From Drosophila pseudoobscura (taxonomy: Eukaryota; Arthropoda; Insecta; Diptera; Drosophilidae): a stretch of DNA of 64,000 nt. The notes under the pieces were generated by a model. That model was not told the DNA's origin. It did no database searches and worked only from the letters and a program-made list of their open reading frames with translations. Positions 38,681 through 49,159 of the stretch are shown here, piece by piece. The stretch's first letter is position 1. The number at the start of each line of letters is the position of its first letter. The translations under genes and the position numbers were made by a program. The stretch is taken from contig NC_046679.1 of the NCBI RefSeq assembly GCF_009870125.1, forward strand, positions 27,342,001-27,406,000, given 5' to 3'.

Positions 38681-38711
<31 letters not shown>
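38681..38711. repeat. (GA)n microsatellite
   Basis: Thirty bases of uninterrupted GA form the longest pure GA tract in the window and a potential GAGA-factor binding cluster. Confidence 0.95.
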
Positions 38712-38714
<3 letters not shown>

Positions 38715-41700
38715 TTCCATGGGGTCTACCAGATAATAAAATGCACGTATTCAGGTCTTTGGTTTTTCGGGGGTATCGGAAGGTCTGTTCATGTCGTATG
38801 GAAAGTGTAAAGAGTTTAAAGTAAATGGTTTATACTTGTTGGAGCTTAAGGAAATAAGTTTTCTAAAAGTGAATATAATTAAATTTAAGCAAAGGCTTAA
38901 GGTTTTCTAATCAACTTTTTAATCAAAACTTATGCAGAAAAAACTCGGAGTGAATTTTCCGAAATGCATTTGCCCCCAGAATAAATCCCAATACAACCCC
39001 CAAAGAGAACACGAACCATTTGCGTCCCTTGTGGGCGTTGCCCAGAGCGCATATGAGCGATGACGAGTGTCCTTGCAGCGTCTGCAAAATCTGCATAGAC
39101 GCCTACCACACCTTCGGCTGGAGGAGAACTTTTCGGGTGCGCAAGTCTCTGCCAAGTTGAGCCACGCCCCTGTCGCACTCACCCAAAAAGTGCAACAAAA
39201 AGAACAAGTTCAAGTTGAACGGAGGGTGAATTTAATAATAAACGAATTTCCAATTTCCACACAGTCCAGCAAAAAACAAGTGACTTGGAAAATGTTCAGT
39301 GCAAATGGCAAACAACAAAGTTGACATTGATATCAGCATGAGAGGCATATCCTGAACCGTGAAGGTGGAGGAGCTACGACAAAGAGTGGCTGGAGAGAGG
39401 AAGTTAGAAAGAGTTCAATTTAGAAAGTTCTTTGCATAGATCCTTTTTTAGGATACAAAACTAGCTATCATCTTGAACTGTTTTTAGAAGAGACGTTATT
39501 ATTGATACTTTGTATAATTTTAATAGAACATACAATGAAATATCCTCTTGATCTGCTACCACGATAAGGATGGGACAAAAAGTTAAGGATTTTCTTGATT
39601 CGGAAAGTGGTTTCTTGAGGGCAACGATAGAAGGATATACTCAAATTGTATAGATAATGGTTTTTAGCTGCGAAACCCTACAACTGCTACATTCCAACGT
39701 ATTCCAAGAACTAAGATATAACAAACATAGAATGGATAGATCATGACTATGTATGAGGGATGTCACTCCAATATATCACTGACTTAACAATGATCCAGAT
39801 CAGGTAATATAATCATACCCTTCGCTGTCAGAGCTCTCCTCCGTTCCGCTGGTGTGACTACGTCTGAATATGGCGCCGGCCAGTACCAGCGATGGCTATA
39901 AGCATAGTACTCTTATAGCCAGTAAGCACTATAATCAAGCCACAGAAACCCACCAGAAACAGCCTGGCTGGCACTTTGCAGCTATTAAGCCATAAAATCT
40001 GAGGGGGAGAAAGAGAGAGAGATTCTTCCAGAGAGCCTCGGCTCTGGAGTCGGGAGGTACCGGCTGCAGAGTCTTGGCCGGGACTCTTACTCTGCCACTG
40101 ACTGTGGCTCTGACTGTGACTTTTAATTATTGTTTACATTAAATGGTCATGAGTCTACTGCTGTGCCGCTGTGCAGAGTTGCGGAGTTGCGGAGTCGATC
40201 CGCGTCGAGCCGTTCTTTGCGGACATTGGGCGTAATTCGCGTTTAAGCCAAAGCCACTACCGTGTACTTAAACAGCGATTAGGCTTGGTCTGCCACATGG
40301 GTCGCTTGTAATTAGCGACAGACGATCGACGGAGCTGTGAGAACTTCTGCATTTAGTGGGGCAACAGGTCAAAGCGATGCCTAAAGCCTTGTTCTGTCCT
40401 GTCCTTGCCAAAAAAGAAATCACAGCCGCGAGGAATGATGGCCACTTCCTGTCCTCCTTTAATGCTCTTTTAAATGTGTTGAAGTTTTTAATTAAGCACT
40501 TGAAAGCGGGTAACCGAACGGGGTATTCGCCCCATCATCATCCTGTGAAATTTTGCACACGTCATTTCCCGCCCGGCATGAATTTGCATTTTCCTTCTCC
40601 TCACCAACTCATTTCAATATCCTTTCGCTTGTTTTCCCTTTGGAGTAAACGTTGTGGGGTTCGGTTCGAGACCTAGACGATGACTACGACAACGACGACG
40701 ACTGAGAGGCGAACGGAAGTCATTTATTTAATATGCGCCGACATTATCCTTTATTATGGCGGTTTTGCATTTCTCTCTCTCTCTCTCTCTCTTCCTCCTT
40801 CTATCTGTGGCTTATGAACTGGCACGGCATCTGGCCAGAAGAGGGGGTGCGCGGGCCGTCTGATTGGCTTTGCTTTTTGGAAAATTCAAATTTCGGTAAT
40901 GCTTGTCGGCACTTTTTCTGCCAATGTCTGTGGAAATCAATTAAATGCTTTAAATTTTTCAGAAGAATTTCTTTAAAGGCAGTTAATTTGTTTTGGGATG
41001 TATACCATTTCTGAAAAGTATTTTCCCACAGAATTTTTTTCGGCTCCAACAGTCAATATCTGCAAATCGTTTTATGACCAAATATTATCGACAATTTCAC
41101 ACCCAAAGGGGGAAAACTTTTCCTGTCCGGCGCAAAACTTTTTATTGGCACTTACGACCCTTGGGGAAATGGAGAGAATAACTATTTAAGTTGAATATAT
41201 TTAAAGAGAATTACTTCCCGAGTCTTCATGATTGGTCTAATATTTTTGGCAAGATTTATGGCTTTATTCGTATTTAATAATTACAGAAATGATTTCAATA
41301 TCCCACTGCGAGAGGTCTGTTGTTTCAGTCTCTATCCCCCATTTGCTGTCTTACAAATTATACTCACATTTGTCGCGCTTTTCCAACTCCAATTTGGTTC
41401 CGTCCTACTTTAGCATATTCCGCGAGATTCTCATATGGGGTCCCAGACCAGCCCCCATTCCTGCGTCTTGGCTTCCTTTCACCAAGCAAGGATCCTTGCT
41501 TTTTCGACTCGGTTCACATAAATCATTATTGTCGCTGCGTTTATTTTTGACTTTGACAGGACTACCACTTATGTGTTTATGTGTGGAAGGAGGAGCGAAT
41601 CTCGGGAAGAGAAGTGGGGACAGACGTAGAGAAAAAGAAAGTGTGGGCGATGAGAAAGATGTCTGGAAAATTGTCCCCAGGCGGATAAATGATATTTTTA

Positions 41701-44700
41701 TTGGCCATATTTTTAATCTTTCTTGTAAGATTTTAGAATTAAAGCAAAATGGCAAAAGATGCTGGCTTTAATGCTCTCCTCTCTGAAACGAGACTCTCCC
41801 TTGCCACGACGATCCATCTCCCCCGCCCATTGTTTTGTGTACGCCACTTGGGACACTTTAATTAATACATTTTATAAATCACAGCCAAAGAGCACCCATC
41901 TTCAGAAGCGATAAGGTAAGGGTGTTGGTTACAAATTTGCATGGCTGGACAGTGCTGGACATTTGCTAAATGACCACAACACTTAGGCCAAGATTTATAT
42001 GCGTTGACCGGCTCAGATTTTGTTGTTTGTTCACTTTTGAGTGCACACACAGAAAGATACGAATACTCGTTGTAGTTATACTCTTAATTGAAAGGGGTCT
42101 GTGCACACTTCATTTAGCCCCTGGCCATTGCCTCATACCCAGAGCCATCTCCGTCTCCATTCCAATCTGCGACCCAACATTCCACAGTGTCCGAATTAGG
42201 GGCGTTGATTAGTTTGCTTAGCTAAAAAATTAACCCAACAGCAAGCAAATGCAAACCATACTCGTACTCGGTCCAATGGGTGGCCAGAAAAAGTTATGAA
42301 GGGAAAGAGTTATTTGCAATAAATTTAAGTGTTGGCTGGACCTGGACCGAGAGGAGAGCACAAAAAGTCAGTCAGTCGAAGCCCAAGCCCCCATACAAGT
42401 TACAGTTTCTAATTTATGACAAATGCACATGTTCGTGTTCGTCTTGAAGTTTTTGGCCGGACAGGGCTGCTGCTGCTCGGTTGGAAAACTTATTGGGCGA
42501 TGGGTTTTGCGGTTTCGCAATGCTCGAGACTCGATTTTCAATTTACTAAAATTTACATTTTCAAGTATTGCATAAAGGTTTTAGTGTTGTTTTTAGTTAT
42601 GATAAATGGCACAGCAGGCGGGTTCAAAAGTTGAAAATTATAAAACATAGGAAACAATTAGAGATAGCTTTGCGGCGGTGCCACATTTGATACCCTATAA
42701 GTGATCATCCCATCCATACTTTGGATCAAATTGTAATCTACAACTGTAATCGCAGTCACGCCTCCTCCCACTCTCTCAATGCCAAAAACTATTTTCAATT
42801 ACAGGAACCAAATAAACAAAATGAACCAAAACAAACCGTAGGACACCTCCTGGAGATGCGATACTATGATATGAGGGCCGGGCGAGGACCAGTAGATGGC
42901 ATAAGCAATTTAATCACAGCATGTGGTCGGAATATCAAATTTTCGTATCGAAAACGTATAACTCACCGCCGAAATGGCAGAAGTCAGCAATTACTTAAAA
43001 AGAGAGGCAAGCAGCAGCAGCAGCAACAGCAGCGACATCCTGCGAAAAGGATAATAGTGCTGAGGCAAACAATTTGCACGGACCAATTTGGAATGTGTCC
43101 CAAAACGAGAACAAGAACAAGCACGAGGACGGGGACGAGGACCCGTACTCGTGGGTATTTACAAGAGAAACGAAACAACATTTCTAAACATGGCAGCAGC
43201 AAGAAGAGCAGAAGAGCAGCGCAGCCCATAAATCACTGGGGCAGGCACAAAGAGCCAAAAGGATGTGAATTATATACAAATGATTTGACATGCTCTTTGC
43301 TTGTGGCCAAGACCAGGGGACATCGGGACGACATCTCAGGACCTTCCGGGGGGTTGCATAGCAAACATATTTTGTGTACCCGCCGCCAGCGCCGGCACCA
43401 AGCCGATGCCAAAGTTCAAGATAAGCATTTGCTCATGGTAAAAAATCCTCGCCAGGCATCGCCAAAGGAGCAGAGCCTCCTTCATTCAGAGGCTCTCCTT
43501 TAAAGAGCCTACAACTTATTCATTCGTCTCCTATTCGAACAGCTTTTAATTACCATTAACATTCTGGCCTATCCAGCATTTTGAATTTCCAATCACAACG
43601 TTGTCCTCTGGCTTTCTTTGTCCGCATTTTAATTGCCCCAGAGTGCAGACTCTTCCTGGGCCTCTGACATCAGCTATTAATGAAATGCTTTTTAAATTAT
43701 GTCATTAACATTGCAGCCAGTGCCGTGGACTGGTTTTGGTCTGGTTAACCTAAGCCCAGGCCCGAAGGGGAGACGTCAGACGAGAGGCAGCAACAGTTCT
43801 ATATAATTATGGCATATTTTTATTGACTGGCCATCGAATCGGAATTAGATGCTTGTAAATAGCTCACATCAATTATTTCATTAGGTTTTCCAGCAGCAGG
43901 CTTAACCGTCTGCAATCTGCAGTGCATTATGTGCCAGGTCGGACTGTAACTGGAGGCTAAGCAGATATAAACTATGGAGGGGTGGGAGGGCCTGAACGAG
44001 TAGCAGGAGCGGGAGCCACATGGTCATATTGGGCTTATTATAAATGACTGAATGTGAACCCGCCTGTCATGTTTTATCTTTATTTTCGTGCATTTTCGGT
44101 TGGGGAAAAGCATAAAGCAAGAATGGGGGGTAAAGGAAAAGGCAAAGGAAAAGGAAAAGACAAGGCGGGGCCAGTGTGTCTGCACATTTTCCGAATCATA
44201 TTTTTTTCCTCCAGCCAGGATAGCCGTCCGGCAACACGATGATGATAATGGCGCTTGCAGGCCGACTGACGTTTCTAACAAAGTGACTCGCATTAAGGAT
44301 AATAGAGGCGGCTAAGAGCCAGTGCCAGTGCCACAGCCACAGCCGAACAGCCGAAAACATGAAACAAAGCAGAGCCGAGGGCTGGCTGATGGACAGCGAT
44401 GACTGCCAGCGATTTGCGCATCATTATCCTTCCGGGAGTGGAAGGTCTATGGCCCCAAGACGTTCGCTCATGTCCATGTCCATCAACTGTGCTGCACTGC
44501 CTCCTTACCGTCGTCGGTCCTCCTTCGCTACGCTATCCTTGCGCATCCTGTCTCTGACATTTTCGTCGTCATCTCGGTTCAGCGTTCAGCGAGTGATTTA
44601 TGGCCGGCAAGGAAGTGGAACTCAAGTGTCGCACCCGCACCCCCAAGGCAAAGAATGTCCTGCAATTGACAATTGTCCTTTGTGTGTGTGTGTTTGTGTG

Positions 44701-46105
44701 CATGTGCCGGAGAGCAGATCCTTTTCCCCATGACCGCAACCTGGGCGAGAGTAGTCGAGAAACTAAACAAATATTTATTAAGCGAATTAAAGTCGCGTCT
44801 CACAAATTGCCGGCAAATCCCCCGAATACAAATGACTGGAGATTTCTCATGGCTCTGCCCTGAACATTTGATGCAGGTCATTTCGACACCAAAGCGATTG
44901 CCGCTGCCCCACCCTTCGCTCAATGAGTTGGCGCTTTCCACCAGCGAATTATGCGCTCTAACGCCTCATGTTCTCCTCCAGCCAGAGTCGAGCTAGAGCC
45001 AGAGATCTCTTCTGTCATCATTAGTCAAAGCTTTAAGCCGATTTAATCAATACCGTTGCCCAAGAGCCAAGGAAAGGAGACCATCGCTCCATTCGTTGCC
45101 TTTCATTTCCTTGTGTTCCTTAACCAAAACCATATTGCGTGTCCTTCCTGCGTTTGGCTCCAAAGATTATGAAAATTAAACGGAGCAGTCCTCGTATTTG
45201 GTGCCTCACGTGCCATATGCCGGACTTAACAACCAGTCTGCCAGCTGGTACGACTCCTGTTGGCCACAGCAGAAAAGAAATCCAAAAGGGCGTCTACCAG
45301 GAGACACGGACAGACCGAGTCTCATTAAACAATTAAAGTTTTGGTCTTTTTTCAGACTCCATTATTATTTTTTGGCAACTTTTGGCCTTAAATCACACCA
45401 CTTTAAGCCACGTACACGTTCTCCATTATGTGTACTACGGGGGCTGCCACTTCATTGTTGCCGCATCATATTCTGCTCATATTTTGATATATGTATCTTC
45501 AAACTGGCAACAATTGACTTATGACAGCAGAACAATGGCAGCCAAAGGCATGGACTGACGGGTCTCTGATGAGGCGAGGCAATCGGAATGTCATGCATGG
45601 ATTCTGGGAGGGTTACAGGAGAACACCATTAAAGAAATAACCGTACAGTACTCTGCTTCATTTAGAGGAAGAAAGTCAGGCGGGATTCATTTCTTTGCTT
45701 CAAATAACCCTCGGAATGCGAATAACACTGATCTTTGTCTATAGAGTGAACAGCCTAAAGATATATATATAAGATGACATAAGCGATACTCTTATACACA
45801 CCTCTCATAGAAAAATCAAATAAGAGAATCGAACCCCAAGTACACCTTGAAGTGGTATAAGACTCACACAGCACAGCCGTGGTAATGAGCGTTTCATGTG
45901 CCGCATAAAATTCAATTAAAGCATCACAAAAATATATTTCTTGAACTTTCCAAAAGCAACTGTTCAAACATTTGCGCTGTGGAAAAAACATTCTTCGACA
46001 CCTTCGGCTGGCACTGAGTCAGAAGCGTTCCATTATTCCGATCAGTTCTGGTCTGAACGCCGATTTCGCCAAATATACCTAGCAGAACTCGTGCTCATTC
46101 TTTCA

Positions 46106-46223
46106 ATGACCACCATGTCTGGACGTCGTTTGGTCCAAGTTTTATTCCTCGTAGCCCTCCTCGGACTGACGCTGGTGCCTTTTAGCCAGGCACGCCCTGG
46201 ACGTGGACGCAAACGGGCTTTTG
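46106..46223 (+). CDS. Exon 1 of a secreted, Pro/Ala-rich, probably GPI-anchored protein
   Basis: This exon encodes residues 1-39 plus the first base of codon 40. An alternative ATG at 46115 (residue 4) has the better context (CACC before ATG), so the start may be there. The signal peptide spans residues 9-29 (LVQVLFLVALLGLTLVPFSQA), with cleavage likely before RPGRGRKR. It ends at TTTG followed by a GTGAGA donor at 46224, phase 1. An initiator-like TCAGTT at 46042 gives a plausible start site about 60 bases upstream. The intron is 59 bases, a normal Drosophila size. Confidence 0.88.
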
Positions 46224-46282
46224 GTGAGACACTTTCCTCTTAATGTGAAAGATCCTCCTCAATAAACTCTCCTTTACTGCAG

Positions 46283-47040
46283 GCGTGGGCATGTTGGGTG
46301 GCGTCCTGGCGGGTGGCATGATTGGCCATGCGGTTGCCAAAAGCCAGTCGCCAGCTGCAGCCTCAGCACCAGCACCAGCTCCTGTGGCCCAGGTCCACCA
46401 TTACTATCCAGCGGGCGCACCAGCAGCTCCAGTCCAAATAGTCATGCAGACCACACCCGATCCCAGGAAGTTGACGGTAATCGAAACGGGTCAGCCCGAT
46501 GCCAATGGCTGCTACAAGCAGACTATCAGAGAGCCCAATCCAGGCCACCCGAAAACCTACACGGAAACCGAGCATCTGATCTGCCCCACCCTGACACAAG
46601 CCCATCAGCCGGCTCCTGCCATTGCCATGTCGCCGAGTGCAGCATTTGTTCCGGTGATGCCACAACCTTCACCAGTTCTTCCAGTCCCAGCGGCTACGGC
46701 TGCTCCTGCTCCTTCTCCAGCACCTGCTGCCGGCTGGGTTGCACCCACGGCTTCGGTCGCTAGCAATTCCTCCAATTCTTCGTCGGCTATTCCTGCGCTT
46801 CCAGCACAGCCTGGTCACAATGGAGCTGCACATGTGGCAGCCCCTGCTCCTGTTGTTGCCCAACCGACCTCCCAGCAGACGGCACAGCCTAATCCAGCCC
46901 CTGGCCAAACGCCCCACGTGATTGTGCTCTCGAAGAAAACCGTCTACTATCCGAAAAAGAAATCATCGGCCGCATCGCTGATGATTCCCCAGGGAATTCT
47001 TGTCATTATCGCGATATTCTATAGCTATAAGGCTTTCTGA
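46283..47040 (+). CDS. Exon 2 of the same secreted protein (291 residues in total)
   Basis: After a TTTACTGCAG acceptor the frame continues without break to TGA at 47038-47040. The segment after the basic RGRGRKR reads GVGMLGGVLAGGMIGHAVA, a glycine-zipper-like hydrophobic stretch (residues 40-58). A Pro/Ala-rich region follows, then an ordered core with the only two cysteines of the mature protein (C116 and C140, likely one disulfide), a long Pro/Ala/Ser/Gln linker with N-S-S sequons, and a hydrophobic C-terminal tail of about 20 residues that ends the protein. This fits a GPI-attachment signal, or a single membrane anchor. It is probably displayed on the cell surface. I do not recognise a named family. 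Confidence 0.88.
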
Positions 47041-47092
47041 ATTAACCTGTTGCTTAACATTAAACCTTAACCTTAACTTTGAACTCTTGAAC

Positions 47093-47098
47093 AATAAA
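47093..47098 (+). terminator. AATAAA polyadenylation signal
   Basis: AATAAA lies 52 bases past the stop of the secreted-protein gene and is followed by an (AAT)n run. Confidence 0.75.
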
Positions 47099-47109
47099 TA
47101 ATAATAATA

Positions 47110-48630
47110 ATAATGCATCATCTGTGATCTTAAAAATATCTTTATCAGAGCGGGATGGGTTCCATGCTGAGCACCGAAAATTATCACAAGAGTGGCCCGC
47201 ACATTTGAACTTCGCGCCCATATATCTACACGCACCTTACATTTACACCAACAAATTATCTACGAATCTAAATCGGTTGTTATTTATTGCCGCTATTTTC
47301 CTTAGGGCGCAATATTTATTTCTTACAGAAAAGACGACAGGTGGCTGTACGCCACTAGGTGTCGCGTGTCTTCAATATTTCAATATCCGTTCACTTTTTT
47401 CAGTTGCTCTAAACCTGTAAGACGAAAAATTTAGACTACGTGGAGAAATAGCGCTAGAGTAAGTAAATTTTGCCGCCAGAAGCGCACTTGTAGTTTTGGA
47501 AACATCCGCGTCACGCTGTTCGGTTCGTCGCGGCGCCACTGAGCCTGAGCCGTTACGGCTTGCATTGGTATTTGAATTTTGAGATGTTTGAGGAAACCCA
47601 CGAAGGTCAAAGGGCTCTCATGCATTCTCACACACTTTTGCACTTGTTTTTGGACCACTTCAATTATGTAATTTGCCTGTTAACCCAAATGCAATGTCCT
47701 TTCACAGAAACCAGAAGAATTCCCATTTATTTCGTCGACTTTTGGGCACACAACTTTCCATTTCCCACACTTTTCACTTTGTGCTTTGTCGCTACGACTA
47801 GAGCGGGACTCAAAAGGTGAAGCGTTTGCCGTTGTTGCTGCGCCGAGTACAAAATGAGTTACAAATTATTAAGAGAGGCATGGACATGGACACGACCGCC
47901 CACACACAGACACACACACACACACACACACACACACTGGCAACAGTTTTTCCATACCGGCCGCAGGGAAAAAGGGGAAACTAATGGAAACAAGAAGTGG
48001 TTGGGGCTGGCCCCAGGAACGGAAGTTGCCGCTACTGCCGCTGCTGCTGTTGCTGCCTCTGGCCTGGCTTTAGCTTTGGCCGCGGCTTTGGCCAACTTCA
48101 AGATGCTGCTGGGTCCGTCCTGCACCGTAGCACGAGGCACGAGCTTCACGAAGTAGCATGGGGCAGACCGGCAACCGGCACTCGCTTTTCACTTTCTTGG
48201 CACTTTATTTTAATTTTTGAGGCGTTCCAAAGTTTCCTCTTCAGTTTTTCCCAACACTTTTCCATGCCGGTCGTAGTTAGTTGTGGCTAAGTAGAAATTA
48301 CTTCAGCATGCGGTTCGGGCTGCATACTTTTTTTCAGGTCAACTGCCCAGCAAGAAAAAGATACAGGGAAGCGAGATAGTAGATAGTAGAGAGAGGCAGC
48401 GGTAGTCCCCAGGAGTACCCAAAGAGTACGAAGAGTGCATGCTCTAAGGTAATCCGTCCGCAGAAAAAGTGCATAATTAAGATCTCAACAGGAAGTTTTG
48501 TCCTTCACGGATTTATGTTTCCATGCGGACAGCAAGACCCCATTTAGTTGTTCTTTTATTATCATAACTTTTGGCCATAGAACTGAGATTAACAAGTTTT
48601 TTTCTGCGTGTGGCTCAACGGGGGATCAGG
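47110..48630. other. Intergenic gap; no gene seen
   Basis: It contains a (CA)n microsatellite at about 47900-47937 and a GC-rich, Ala-codon-like patch at 48000-48110 that is open on several frames because of GCT/CTG repeats. No supported gene. Confidence 0.5.
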
Positions 48631-48640
48631 AATAAGAAAG

Positions 48641-48988
48641 TTACTGCGGTAGCTGTGGTGCCTTAAGTTCCGACTCATTGCAGTGCTCGTCGATGTAGAT
48701 GGTGGCTGCCTTGTAGAACCCTGTATCCTGCATATCCTGGTTCATGTCCAGGAAGGTCTTTAGAGTTTCCATGAGTTTGTTCAGCTCATGACGATCCTGT
48801 GACAGTAGCCACTGCAAGTCCTGCATCTTTGCCATTTGCTCGATTTTCTTGTGGGCTGCATCCTGCACGGCCAGAATCCTCTTCAGTTGATTCTCTTCGA
48901 ATAGGAGCTCCTGCTCATGAGATTCCTTGCGCTTTTGGAGGAAGCTGATGGCGTTGGTCAGCTTTTTTAGATCGTTTTTGCGTGGATC
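48641..48988 (-). CDS. Last exon of a small coiled-coil protein, uncharacterised
   Basis: This exon gives 115 codons to TAA at 48641. The protein is Lys/Glu/Gln/Leu-rich with heptad-like spacing from about DLKKLTNAISFLQKRKESH onward, indicating a long alpha-helical coiled coil. It has a single cysteine and ends in a short Pro/Gln tail. An acceptor (TTCTCAATGCAG) precedes GAT at 48988. If no intron is used, translation could instead start at the ATG at 48994, giving a 117-residue protein (M-Q-D-P...). Small coiled-coil subunits of spindle, kinetochore or axonemal complexes look like this, but nothing ties it to any of them. Confidence 0.65.
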   Translation of the reverse strand, partial: DPRKNDLKKLTNAISFLQKRKESHEQELLFEENQLKRILAVQDAAHKKIEQMAKMQDLQWLLSQDRHELNKLMETLKTFLDMNQDMQDTGFYKAATIYIDEHCNESELKAPQLPQ

Positions 48989-49091
48989 CTGCATTGAGAA
49001 TTGTATAGCTTGTATATTGTCCAGGATTCTTAAATTTAATTTGATTTTCCTCAATGATTATTGCTTCGAATTCGAAGCCAACTTGACTTAC

Positions 49092-49122
49092 GAATATTTG
49101 ATTGTTTGCCAGTCTAATTTGC
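49092..49122 (-). CDS. Probable preceding exon of the coiled-coil gene (5' end uncertain)
   Basis: It reads EQIRLANNQIF in the frame that continues into the exon at 48988, and ends with a strong GTAAGT donor (49091-49086). The 103-base intron joins in phase 0. On the 5' side the frame has no ATG before a TAA at about 49152, so either it is internal, with an acceptor such as CTTCTCTCAG at 49133-49124, or the gene starts downstream. No upstream exon could be fixed. Confidence 0.4.
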
Positions 49123-49159
49123 TCTGAGAGAAGTTGCAAGTCCGGCGCAACTTATGAGC

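Larger units (their letters stand above)
22660..46000. other. 23-kb stretch with no supported gene (gene desert)
   Basis: No frame here combines a Met start, codon-level pattern, splice or cleavage signals. Microsatellites include (GA)n at 27411-27432 and 38681-38711, (CA)n at 27458-27480, (CT)n at 28218-28259 and 40772-40792, (CAGC)n at 34315-34342 and (CAT)n at 35925-35945. A very AT-rich block lies at 26870-27240. A TATAAAAGG at 33215 has no gene after it. Such deserts next to regulator genes in Drosophila often carry enhancers; none can be assigned from sequence alone. Confidence 0.5.

Noticed and set aside
40655..40680. tRNA B-box-like GGTTCGAGACC
   Set aside because: There is no A box at the right distance, and the flanks do not form T-arm or acceptor stems.
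45839..45860. B-box-like GGTTCGATTC on the minus strand
   Set aside because: There is no A-box partner or cloverleaf; it is a chance match.
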